Shown piece by piece: positions 11,641 through 21,636 of a stretch of DNA of 64,000 bases. This DNA comes from Pontederia crassipes (Eukaryota > Streptophyta > Magnoliopsida > Commelinales > Pontederiaceae), in NCBI GenBank assembly GCA_030549335.1, contig CM060191.1, forward strand, positions 57,733,947-57,797,946, given 5' to 3'. A model generated the notes under the pieces. That model made no database searches, was not told the DNA's origin, and saw only the letters and a program-made list of their open reading frames with translations. Each line of letters opens with the position of its first letter. Position 1 is the first letter of the stretch. The position numbers and the translations under genes were made by a program.

Positions 11641-12090
11641 TAACTTTATTCATTTTTTTTGACATAATTATTTGTTGGGGTTTAACTAACCCTTCTTTTT
11701 TTTATAAGCTCAAAAAGTACTTGATATGGTCAATAAGAAGGCTACTACTATCAAGACTTAAAAGAAATAAAAAAAAGGCATGAATATGATTTTGTCGTCT
11801 AGTCATTCATAATTCTACTTAGCATAGGCACATAGTCCATAAGTTTGATACTAAAGTAGCAAGTGATAAGAAAGAAAAGCATTCAAATTTCATCAATTAA
11901 CAATATGTCTTTGAACTTCTACTAAAAAGATAATTAAAACAATAAGACAAGAGTTTGTAAGATGGTAGCAAAAATAAATGCATGCAATGGTATTTTTTAG
12001 AAAATTTTCAAATTTTTCAATTTTTTTGGATTTTTTTATAAATAGATGCAAACATAAAAAAGAAAGAAACATGCAATGCATGAAATGCAA

Positions 12091-12104
12091 ACTCCCCCAA
12101 GCTT
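12091..12104 (-). promoter_or_regulatory. Second, internal polypurine-like tract of Athila I
   Basis: The minus strand reads AAGCTTGGGGGAGT just after CACTGAGGACAGTG, about 1.1 kb before the true polypurine tract. Element II has the same arrangement at 41176-41188, so it is probably conserved in this lineage. Confidence 0.55.
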
Positions 12105-12216
12105 GAACTAGACACTGTCCTCAGTGTTAAGCCAGCAAGGGAAAGTGATACATACTCAATAAAAAGGAAAATTTAAAGAAACGAAAATAAAGAAAAGGGA
12201 AAAGACACAACCGGAT

Positions 12217-13893
12217 TTACTGTCTACGGGGTGGTGATGGTGGATGGTAGCCGAGATTTCCTTGGCGCATATGATACTCATGGATGCGTCTCGTCATGCG
12301 CGCATGTTGATTCTGAAGGGATTCGAAGCGACCCTGACGATCATCCATATTTCTAAAATCAGCTCGAATGTTGGTCAACTCTTGTGCTTGTCGAAGTTGT
12401 TCTTCCTGAATAGCGTGCAACTGCCCTGACTGACGAAGTTGCTCTTCCTGAAAAGTGTGAAACTCCCCTGCTTGACGAAGTTGTTCATCATACATTGATT
12501 CCCATAAGTTTTGCATGGAAGCATAGTCAGGCTGAGGTGGCGGAGGTGGATAGTAAGTCTGCTCTGGGGCTGAAGTAAAAGTGGGCTCTGGTGCTATATA
12601 GCGATTCTGCACAGGTTCTTGTAAAGGGGCAGATACTTCCATCGAATCGCGTTCCTCATAAGGAGTAGAAGGTATGAACGAGGAATCAGAAGAGCTCTCT
12701 TGTGCTGGAGATGGAATCGGAGAAGGCACCGGCATATAAGGTGAATGGACGGATGTGGCATATTGAGAAGCTGCCGGTGATGCAGCCTGGAATCCTTGTT
12801 GCTGTTGAAGGTAGGGTTGGGCTGCCGCATAATCAGTAGAATCAAACCAGGAGAAAGGTTCATCCTGGTGTAGCTGTCCGACAGAGGTAGATGGTCCTGC
12901 AGGTGGGATTACTGGAGCTATGACCTGCCTAAAAAGGAGCCAATTATTTGGATTAATCGGCGTAAAAGCATCTCGATCTGAGCAGGGCACCTCCTGATGG
13001 TGGCCTTTAAAAATAAAAACTTTGATCCCTGAGTTGTTGGTCTTCACGAGACCCATAGCCTGAATGGTCCTACGAGTGAGGTGAGTGTTTCCTGGCACAG
13101 CTTCAAGATCATCCAAGTCTAGTTGTAGGTGCTGAGCGATAGGTGTGAGAAGAGCACCCATATTAATGCTACCGCCACGATGAGTAGTGCGGCGCTGGAA
13201 TCGACGAATGAGGAAGGCACCCACATTAACGGGAGTTCTGTGAAGCATGCTGTGGATGAGATATAACTCTCCTTCTGAGACGGCACCATCATTATCACTG
13301 CGTCCACTTATGGTGTTGCTTAGCATGCGATGGACGTAGCGCAGAACAGGATTCTGAATTGAGCTATCTTTAGCGGTGTTCCAAACCAATCGGTCTTCTT
13401 CTGTTATCTGTTTCCAAAAAGTTTCAGCATCAAAGTCAGCAGGTACAGAAAGAGATCCATGGTTGGGAAATCCATAGATATTATTAATCTCTCCTAGAGT
13501 GAGAGTAAATGGCCGCCCATAAAGTTGGAATGAAATGCGGGGCTGATCATAGTTCCTGCCATCTAAATTAAAGATTTCCAGAGATGAGAGGAATTCCATA
13601 ATTAGTACTTCATAAGTTGGCCACCAAGAATGCACAAAGTCAGATAGTCCAATTTGAGAAAATAATAGATGAGTATCTGCAAGTAAATTATACTCCCTCA
13701 ACAATTCAGTATATGAAAATCTGGTGGCATGAATTCGAATATCACACATCCGTTCATATCGAGCTTGATACTCCGGCTTAGTCCAATAATAATCTCCGGG
13801 GTAAGAGATTAATTGTGAGGGCTGTGGGGTCGGCTGAGCATTCGGATGTCGTCGTTCATGACGTCCCCTCCATATATTAGCAAATCGCCTCAT
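12217..13893 (-). CDS. ATHILA ORF1-type (env-position) protein
   Basis: An intact 558-residue frame from the ATG at 13893 (MRRFANIWRGRHERR) to 12217. The part with LGEINNIYGFPN and INMGALLTPIAQHL matches the plant ATHILA ORF-1 family, found downstream of pol, in the env position, of Athila retrotransposons. N-terminal about 330 residues: globular ATHILA domain. Then a Pro/Gln/Ser-rich linker. The C-terminal part has a degenerate repeat (EEQLRQAGEFHTFQ, EEQLRQSGQLHAIQ, EEQLRQAQEL) likely to be a coiled coil. I see no convincing transmembrane helix, so envelope function is doubtful. The frame stays open upstream to 14598, but that extension is made of genome motif repeats. TTTTTGTCCAG just before the ATG looks like a splice acceptor, which suggests expression from a spliced mRNA. 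It is the only intact long frame in the element. Confidence 0.8.
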   Translation of the reverse strand: MRRFANIWRGRHERRHPNAQPTPQPSQLISYPGDYYWTKPEYQARYERMCDIRIHATRFSYTELLREYNLLADTHLLFSQIGLSDFVHSWWPTYEVLIMEFLSSLEIFNLDGRNYDQPRISFQLYGRPFTLTLGEINNIYGFPNHGSLSVPADFDAETFWKQITEEDRLVWNTAKDSSIQNPVLRYVHRMLSNTISGRSDNDGAVSEGELYLIHSMLHRTPVNVGAFLIRRFQRRTTHRGGSINMGALLTPIAQHLQLDLDDLEAVPGNTHLTRRTIQAMGLVKTNNSGIKVFIFKGHHQEVPCSDRDAFTPINPNNWLLFRQVIAPVIPPAGPSTSVGQLHQDEPFSWFDSTDYAAAQPYLQQQQGFQAASPAASQYATSVHSPYMPVPSPIPSPAQESSSDSSFIPSTPYEERDSMEVSAPLQEPVQNRYIAPEPTFTSAPEQTYYPPPPPQPDYASMQNLWESMYDEQLRQAGEFHTFQEEQLRQSGQLHAIQEEQLRQAQELTNIRADFRNMDDRQGRFESLQNQHARMTRRIHEYHMRQGNLGYHPPSPPRRQ

Positions 13894-14870
13894 CTTGATC
13901 TGGACAAAAATAAATAAAGAAAAGGTACCGGCTCGGTGGAAGCGGCTGAGGTTTCGACCGTAGTATTCGATGAAGAACCGGCTGAAGGTCGGAGGTGACT
14001 CGGCCGTAAGGGACCGGTTGACGAAGAACTTCGGCCGTAATTGATGAAGCTCGGCCGGAGATTGGAGTTTGGCCGTAAGAAGTTGGAGGCGTGACTCGGA
14101 ACTCGGCCGTAAGGAGTTGATGAACCTGTAGATTTCGGCCGTAAGGAATGGCGGTGTGGTTTCGGCCGTAAAGTAAAAAACTCGCCCGGAGTTTGGCCGT
14201 AAGAAAGCGGCGGAGATGGCGTGACTTCGGCCGTAAAACGAAGGCGACGTGGAAACTTGGCCGTAATAAGTTTCGGTGTGCGGTGGAAGACCGGTCGTAA
14301 CGAACAGGCGCGGTGCTTTTGGGCGTAAGGATCGGCGGTGACGGTTTTGAGACTTCGGCCGTAAGGGAGGAAAAGGCGTAAGGGTAGCGGAAGCACCTCG
14401 GCCGTAATGCAGAGAGGGCGGCGCGCGGTGGCTTCGGTCGTAAAGATGATTGATCTGCAACATACAAGATGGGGTAGGATTTTTATAGATGAATTTTCGG
14501 GCGTAATCTGACCTGTCCCACGTGACGACGCAGTGAAAAGTCATGTCCGAGCTTAAAAGCATGCATTTTCCAAGGCACGTCCGTGGTCTCCCTGTCATGT
14601 CGGAGCTTTGATGATTTCCAAGATGTCCGTGGTCTGCTGGTGTGACATCTCGGCCGTAACGGAATGGTGGCAGGGCGTAACGACGGTTCTTTTCTTCGGT
14701 CGCTTCGGCCGTAATGGAAACGGTGGGTGGCAGTTTGTCTTGTCATGTCCGAGCTTGATGCATGTGTGACAACTCGGCCGTAATGCACACGTAATGTGTG
14801 TGGTAGGGCGTAACGAGGGTGGCAGGGCGTAATATCCGAGCTTCGACCGTAGAGAGAATCAATTCTTGGA
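13894..14870 (-). repeat. CGGCCGTAA motif array between gag and the ORF1/env-like gene
   Basis: On the plus strand I count eleven exact CGGCCGTAA copies between about 14000 and 14785, plus many one-base variants (GGTCGTAA, TGGCCGTAA, GGGCGTAA). All have the same orientation, TTACGGCCG in the element's direction. Spacing is irregular, mostly 30-60 bp. In the open frame continuing to 14598 they translate as LRP, YGR or TAE depending on frame. The non-motif sequence between copies is not repeated. Confidence 0.8.
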
Positions 14871-15105
14871 ATTTACGCCCATGCTTGGAGTTGACGCCCC
14901 TGAGTTTATCTCTCCTTACAAAACATTAAATATTAATTAAATTAAATGACTCCATAATAAAATAAATGTCTAATTAAAAGTAAAACTATCACCCAAACTA
15001 AGATATTAACAACTAATTAGACTAATCTAAAAAAATGAATAAAAATAAAAAGGATAGAAATAGTTATGATTTATAGTCGTCAGCTTGACTTAGTTCTGAT
15101 GAAAA

Positions 15106-16367
15106 TCAAGGCCTATTTTGCTCTTCCCCTCTTGGATTTTTCTCTGTGTTACTTGGGAGAGAGCCCGGTGTACGTCCAGTTAGTTGTGCCGCCATCTGGC
15201 CCAGTTGTCTTTCCAGATTTTGAATTGATGCATCCTGACTCGTGGCTCTAGATTCCATATTCTTCTGCAATGCTTGCATTGTGTCTATGATCTGTGCCAT
15301 CATCTCCTGCATATGATTTGATGATTGATGTTGGGGAGTATCAGGTTGCCTTTTCAGTATATAATCTTTTGATGGACCAGAAGATTGGCCTTGGTTCTGA
15401 TTATAGGCAAACTTCGGATTATGTCTCCATCCATAATCGTTGTTCCTGTAAAATGGATTGGAAATAAAGTTAGCATTTTCAATTTGATTTGAATCTGAAG
15501 TGTTACCTGTAGGACTATAATTGCAGAATTTCCCATTAGTGACATCATCTGCTCGAATTTTTGATTAAGTGACTCCAGCTGAGCCACTATTTCTGAAGAT
15601 TGTATTCCTTGTGTAGCATGTACATCATGAGTTCGGCGAGGTGGTCTCCTTTCTTGACTTGACTTGAGTGCTACAACTTCAATTATATCTTGTATCTCAC
15701 TAGGACGTTTAGATCCCAGTACTGTCCCTCCTGCTGATTGATCGAGCTTATCTTGATCTGCAGGTCGTAATCTATGGTAGAAATCTTCCATCACTTGCCA
15801 CTTTGGAATTCTATTGTCAGGAACTCTGGCCAGCAGTTCCTTATATCGTTCCCAGGCTTCATATAACGTCTCGTTATCGTCTTGAACAAATGCCCTCAGC
15901 TCTCTTCGATATTTGCCTGCCTTTTGTGGTGGACAATATTTTCCAACAAACTTTTCTACCAGCTCCAACTAAGAATGAATCGATCCTGCAGGCAAAGTTT
16001 TAAACCAAGTGGAAGCTTTGTCACGTAAAGATTGAGGAAATAATAATAAACGAATAACTTCAGAAGAAACATTATTATTTCTAAAGGTGCTCAGAGTAGC
16101 AAGAAATTTATCAAGGTGATCGTGAGGGTCTTCATGAAATCCTCCTCCAAATTGGGATGCTTGTATCATCCTCACGATTGCGGGATTTATCTCAAAATTA
16201 TTTGCGTTAATATCAGGCAGTACGATGCATGATTCTCGGTCACTGTATCTGGCCGAGACATATTCTCTCATAGAAAGTTCTGCTTCATCTTCTCGCCGAT
16301 TATTATGTGGTGGAACCAGTTCATTCTGTTGCTCCAGTCTCTGATTGTCGCGTGCTTGTTCCGCCAT
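15106..16367 (-). pseudogene. gag of Athila element I, one nonsense codon and one frameshift
   Basis: The frame starts at MAEQARDNQRLEQQNE (16367). It contains the retrotransposon-gag core: FEINPAIVRMIQASQFGGG, DPHDHLDKFLATLSTF, LLLFPQSLRDKASTWF, then YRRELRAFVQDDNETLYEAW and MEDFYHRLRP. A TAG at 15969-15971 replaces the tryptophan expected after SIHS. A frameshift near 15510 moves the C-terminal part into another frame, which resumes to 15106 (MQEMMAQIIDTMQALQKN). The protein stops at the linker where gag normally runs into protease (SLPSNTEKNPRG), so the pol deletion begins there. No CCHC knuckle is evident. Confidence 0.85.
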
Positions 16368-16379
16368 TTTTCTTATATT

Positions 16380-18223
16380 TTTTCATAATCGACGATAGAT
16401 TCTTTCAATTTCAGGATCAAATTCCAACAGTGGATTTGAACTCCTAGTGCGCTTATCAGAAGATTCCAGGATTGGTTGTGATTTAATTTTTAATTAGTAC
16501 CTGCAACAACCAATTTTCAGTAAGATAAAAGAATAAAATAAAATATATACAAGAAGAAAGAAATTCAGATAATAGGTCACGAAAAATGAGTTAACAAATA
16601 AAGTCTTTCGGCATGATAGAATTTGAAAATTCGTCATTAAAATTAATTTTCGAGAGGAACTTTTTAGAAATTCTTCAAACCAATACGAATACCAAATATT
16701 AATATCGATCAAAAGAATTTATGATGATGTAACAAACGGCACAAAACGAATCAGAAATAATTTGCGGCCGCAAAGTTAATAATCAGACATTAGCAAAAAT
16801 TATTTTCAGAGAGAAAATAAGATTAATTGGCCGTAATACAGAAATAGATTTACGGCCGAAATTAGATTAGTAATTCGAAGCTCGTTCGGTCGTAAAAACT
16901 ATGGAACAGTGTTGAAAGGGATTGATCAATGTGAAGGCGTAAAACTTGTTGGCTTATGGCCGAAACAACGTCGTAAGATGACGTAAAAAATTAACATAGC
17001 GATGAATCATCTCGGCAATCAACTCCTCACATATAAGATCCTAGGCATAAAGAACCGAAGTTGACAACCTTTGATCGTAAAACAGAATAGGGTTTCGGCC
17101 GAAATAAAAATCGAACGAAACGTCGACAAAATGACTCATTTCGGCCGAGGAAGAGTATAATTCATATCGGCCGTAAAAACAATGAAAGTTCAGTCGAACG
17201 TGAGGTAAAACATCAACACATATAAATCGACCGAAATGAGATTAAATCAAACTTATACGTTCAGAAATATATATTACGGCCGAGTTGAAGTAACATCCAT
17301 GTTGGATGATCCATTACGGCCGAGACAGACTAAATCGCTTTGGCCAAAACAAAGCCAAATCAAAAGTTCAAACTATTATAATGTTACGGCCGAGAATGAA
17401 AAAATCACAAATAAACTGGCCGAAAAGGTCGTAAGATGGCGTAAAAACAAATGTTCAGAAATTTTACGGCCGTAAAACCATGAGATCAATTCTCGGCCGT
17501 AAAAAGAAAACATGAGATCATTCTCGGCCGTAAAAAGATTAAATTGTCAATTAAGACGAGGTCACATCGGCCGAGATGAAGTCAACACGAGGCCGTAAAG
17601 AAAAATAGGGTTTCGGCCGAAATAATTTCGAATAAAACTTGAGAATATTACCCCACTCAAATGTCGAAAATTGAATCATTACGGCCGAAAGTGAATTAAG
17701 TCGATTCCTTACGGTCGTAAAACAACGAAATCAGATCAAATCCATATGAAAAGTTCAAACAATTAAAATGTTACGACCGAGAATGAAAGTCGAACTGATT
17801 CGAATAGGGCGTAAAAAAAATTTAAACCATCGATAAACCGGGCGTAACAAGGTCAAATCAATATCCATTACTCATGGTGGAAAACAACGTTCGGATAAAA
17901 ATATTACGGCCATAAAGATTGAAAGTTTAGAATTCAGAAATCATTCATTGCGAGGTCGTAAAATTAATAAAGCCGACACATCAAATTAAAGTCGTAAATC
18001 CATAAGTCGACAGTGTAATTTGGAAAATCCAATCGGCGTCAGATTTTAAACCGAAAGTAGATAAATAAAAAAAAATGTTGTGACCTTTATCTGCAAAAGA
18101 AAAAAAATTAGTTTATTCACAAAAATAATTAAAACAATTAATACATATTTATAAAGAATTATTTACACTTTATTTACATCTCCTAATAATTCATAAAAAT
18201 TAGAAATTAATTAATAAAATATT
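16380..18223 (-). repeat. Leader (5' UTR) of Athila I, dense CGGCCGTAA/TTACGGCCG array
   Basis: The 1.8 kb between primer site and gag has no gene. From about 16780 to 18000 the motif recurs dozens of times in both orientations, as TTACGGCCGA, CGGCCGTAAA and palindromic TTACGGCCGTAA (near 17465), with variants GGTCGTAA and GGCGTAA. Unlike the downstream array, orientation is mixed. The frame at 17236-17475 is motif-derived. Confidence 0.75.
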
Positions 18224-18240
18224 TCCCGGCAACGGCGCCA
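18224..18240 (-). promoter_or_regulatory. tRNA-Asp primer-binding site of Athila I
   Basis: The minus strand reads TGGCGCCGTTGCCGGGA a few bases inside the 5' LTR. This complements the 3' end of plant tRNA-Asp (CCCCGGCAACGGCGCCA) at 16 of 17 positions. tRNA-Asp priming is known for Athila-like elements. Confidence 0.88.
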
Positions 18241-18246
18241 AAAACT

Positions 18247-19919
18247 TGATGCGTTGTATTTGTAACAATAAAATTTGCTAGCAAGTGCACTAGCCGCTCA
18301 AGTAATATAGTAATAGGAGTAAGAGTGTCGAACCCACGAGGAATATTATTAATTCAATATCTAAATTTATAAATTAATAAGAGAGAAAAAACATGGATTT
18401 TGAAAACGAGTTTTAAAAGATAAAGAAAATAAGATAAAGATAAGATAATGGTGTTGAAGTTAGGCCTTAGGATGAAAATAGATCAAGATAAATATTTGAA
18501 CCATAAAAGATAAATTTAATCTTTAAAAATGGATTAGAGTCTCCCTAAAGTAATCTAATATGATTAACTTGTGGTCTCCACGACTGGCATCCCTCAATCT
18601 AATCATACAGAATTATCTTAATTTAATAAGAATTGAAGTCTCCACGACTGGTACCCCCAAAATCATATTAAAATTAAGATGCATTAAATTAAATTCTCTA
18701 AACTATTAATCACTCCACAAACTGGTATAGATTAATAGACCACACAAACTTGATTCTCCACACACTAGTTATCAAATTTATGTCAATTATTAATTCCAAA
18801 TAAAATCAATTATAATTAGTAAATTTTGAAATTAAACACTCCACAAACTGGTATAGCCTAATTCAGAAATTTAATTAACTAACATAAAAGCATTAAGCAC
18901 AATTAATAATTGATCAGAAAAGATTAAAGCAAATAAAATAGGGTCCAAACATTTCCCTTCAATTAATAATCTCCTAAAATAATAATCCTAAAAATATGGA
19001 GTTCATCCTAGAAATTCTGGAGAGATAATAACAAAATAACAATAATAATCGAAAGAATTACACCCAAAATAGAAGTAGAGCTCTCGAATTGGGCAGACAG
19101 TCGGGCAGCCTCTCGGACTTGATCAGGGTCGCGATCAACCTCCAGCCGTCGCACCTCTCTCCTTTTGGTAGTAGCCTGCAGAGCTCACGACTCACCGTGG
19201 AAGAAACCTGAACTTCAGAGCACGAATTGAAACGATGGATTCTTCACGTATTTATAGGGTGCGGACGGCCTTCAATTTGATCTCGGTCGTAACATCGTAC
19301 GGTTAACTTTAAAATTATAAGATAAACTCGGCCAAAGATAAATCCTTTTATCATTACGCCCAAAGATAAACTCGGCCAAAAGAATGATTTTATTGTCATT
19401 ACCCCCTCCAAATCTCGGCCGTAAGGAATTATTTTATCTTTACTCCCAAAGAGATAAAATTTCTTTTACTCCCTCAAAATCTCGGCCGTAAGGAAGGAAC
19501 TTATCTTGTTACGCCCAAAAGATAAAATCAATTGATTGTTACACCCTTCATCTTCATGCCATTACGCCCAAAAGATAAAATTTCATTTATCTTTACTCCT
19601 TTAACTCTCGGCCGTAACAAAGAATTTAAACTTGTTACTCCTTTTGAATCTCGGCCGTAACGACTTGGGTGTAAAGTCAAATCTCGGCCGTAAGAAATAA
19701 TTTCTTTGAATTTCGGCCGAGATTCGAATTTTCCTGTAAAATAATTATCCAAGTTTAGTTAATCCATCCACAATTAAAATATTTAGAGAATTTAATAATT
19801 AAAATTGATAAATCCGAAATTATGATTAAAAGTGACTAAAAATGATGCATACCATGAACAAATTACAGAAAATTTAATTAAAATAATTAACTAAAATATG
19901 TTGTATTTTGCATGCATCA
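18247..19919 (-). repeat. LTR of Athila element I, right (5' LTR of the element)
   Basis: 1,673 bp against 1,678 bp for the left copy, with the same TGATGC...GCATCA ends and a 5-bp indel near 18820. The TATA box for transcription is at 19249-19257 on the minus strand. It carries the same five-plus CGGCCGTAA motifs (19370-19720). Confidence 0.93.
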
Positions 19920-19944
19920 CTCTTTTACTTTCTAAAGGATGTAA

Positions 19945-20408
19945 TGTTAAACAACAACACCTCTAGAGATTTCTAGGTGCAAACCTTTGCCCACAAAATC
20001 CATCTTCATGAAGTTTCCATGTGACCAAAAAAACTAGTGGCTAGGCTCTAACCCATTGACCAATAGCAGATGGTTTATTGTTGAAACCATGTCCTTTGCC
20101 TATAAATAGCATGCCAACTCCTCATTTGTATCATCAAGATGTGAAGTAGCAAGTGTGTGTGTGGTGAGATAGAGTGTGTAGTGTGTGGTGTGGTCTCTTT
20201 AGTGTGTGTATGTGAGTGCTTAGTGAGATGTGTTGCATAGTGAGTAGTGAGTAGTGAGTGTGAAGTACTAAGTGAGGTGGCAAGAGTGTGCTTGAGTCTT
20301 GTGTTTGAGTGAAGTGAGGTACATTAGTGAGTAGTGTGTTTTATTCAAAGTTCTATACATGTCATCTTGTTAGTGATTTTGGTTTAATCAATAATCAAAA
20401 TCTCTACA
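19945..20408 (+). repeat. 5' LTR of Copia-1
   Basis: It begins TGTTAAACAACAACACC and ends AATCTCTACA. A TATA box (TATAAATA) is at 20101-20108, followed by a GTGTGTG/AGTGTG-rich low-complexity stretch to about 20340. Confidence 0.9.
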
Positions 20409-20410
20409 AG

Positions 20411-20425
20411 TGGTATCAAAACAGG
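20411..20425 (+). promoter_or_regulatory. Initiator tRNA-Met primer-binding site of Copia-1
   Basis: TGGTATCAAAACAGG lies 2 bp after the 5' LTR. It is a slightly drifted version of TGGTATCAGAGC, complementary to initiator tRNA-Met. Confidence 0.8.
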
Positions 20426-20654
20426 TTGGCCCGTGGGGTGATTCCGTCAGTTTGAGGTTTTGGCAAAGCAAGTCACGTGGAGACTCTGCCGGTTCGAGAA
20501 GGTGCAAGAGAAGCCATGAGAAAGTTCTATCGGAGCAAGTTGGTAAAGAGGATAATTAAGGAGAAAATCTGTCGGTGCACAATATGGGATTGTGAATATT
20601 GCTAGTCCGGGACTACGCTTACTTGAGTGATATAGAAGTGTTCACCAAGTCATT

Positions 20655-21636
20655 ATGGCATATTTCGGATCCTCGGTAAGCTCCCTAGAGAAACTCAACC
20701 ATAACAATTATAATAATTGGAGTATTCGTATGTAGTATTATTTGAAAGGGCAAAATCTATGGAGCATTATTGGCGAAAATGAGATTACACCACCAACAAA
20801 TCCAGAAGAGCTAAAAAAATGGGAGTGTAAAGTCGGAAAAGCCATGTACGTGCTAGTCACTTCAGTGGAGGATGAATAGAAATTAGAGACAAAAAGACAC
20901 CTCAGGAGGCTTGGGACACCTTGGTCACACTCTTTACAAAGAAGAATGATGCAAAATTGCAGTGACTGGAGAATGATTTGATCTCCATAAAGCAAGGCGA
21001 CATGCGATGAGTCAATACTTCTCCAAGATTAAATCTATATGTGATGAGATTGCTAAGTTAGATCCACAAAATACTATTATCAAAACAAGGATTCGTAGAA
21101 TTATCATTGATGGTTTGCATCTTAAATATAATAGTCTCTTCACTACTATTAGAGATTGGGCTCAAGAACCAACTCTCACGGAAATGGAGAGTATCTTGTC
21201 CAACCAAGAAGATTTGGATGCTCAATATCCAAGATCTCGATCAAGGACGAAGATAAGGCTTTATTCATCAGGAAAAGGCCTTCACATCCTGATAAAGTCG
21301 TAAAGAATTATAACATGAGAAAATCGAAAGGAGCGTTAGCAAGGCTGGTCGAGACGTGGACGAGGCAAAGGTCCACAATGAGAGGAGCTTACCGAGGCCC
21401 AAACAAAGAAGATCAAGAGGAGAAGAAATCTCATCGAAAAGATGTTCGTTGCTATAATTGTGGAAAGAAAGGCCACTATGCACGTGACTGCTGGCACAAG
21501 CGTGAGGAAGGAAATGCTGCCACTTCTCATGACAATGAAAGCGAAGAGGAATGGGATCTCGAAGCTGCACTTGCAATAGAAGAGATCACCCCAACTACGA
21601 AGGAGAACCTGAGGAAGAAATGGAGCTTGCGATGAC
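20655..21636 (+). pseudogene. gag region of Copia-1
   Basis: It starts MAYFGSSVSSLEKLNHNNYN, the usual Copia gag opening, and hits a stop after NWSIRM. Later frames give MSQYFSKIKSICDEIAKLDP, RRIIIDGLHLKYNSLFTTI and a perfect CX2CX4HX4C zinc knuckle (CYNCGKKGHYARDC) at 21450-21491. At least three frame changes or stops break it. Confidence 0.85.

Larger units (their letters stand above)
9301..19919 (-). mobile_element. Athila-type Ty3/Gypsy LTR retrotransposon I, lacking pol
   Basis: Two LTRs (9301-10978 and 18247-19919) are flanked by the perfect TSD CTCTT (9296-9300 and 19920-19924). The element reads on the minus strand, so its 5' LTR is the right one. Order in its own direction: LTR, tRNA-Asp primer site, long motif-rich leader, gag, motif-rich spacer, ATHILA ORF1/env-like gene, non-coding tail with two polypurine-like tracts, LTR. 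No protease, reverse transcriptase, RNase H or integrase reading frame exists in the 7.3-kb interior. About 14 substitutions and one 5-bp indel separate the LTRs by eye, so it inserted recently and presumably in trans. Confidence 0.92.

Noticed and set aside
13877-14467. Two further long minus frames (13877-14467, 13890-14396) over the motif array
   Set aside because: All three frames stay open because TTACGGCCG contains no stop in any of them; these are shadows of the array, not genes.
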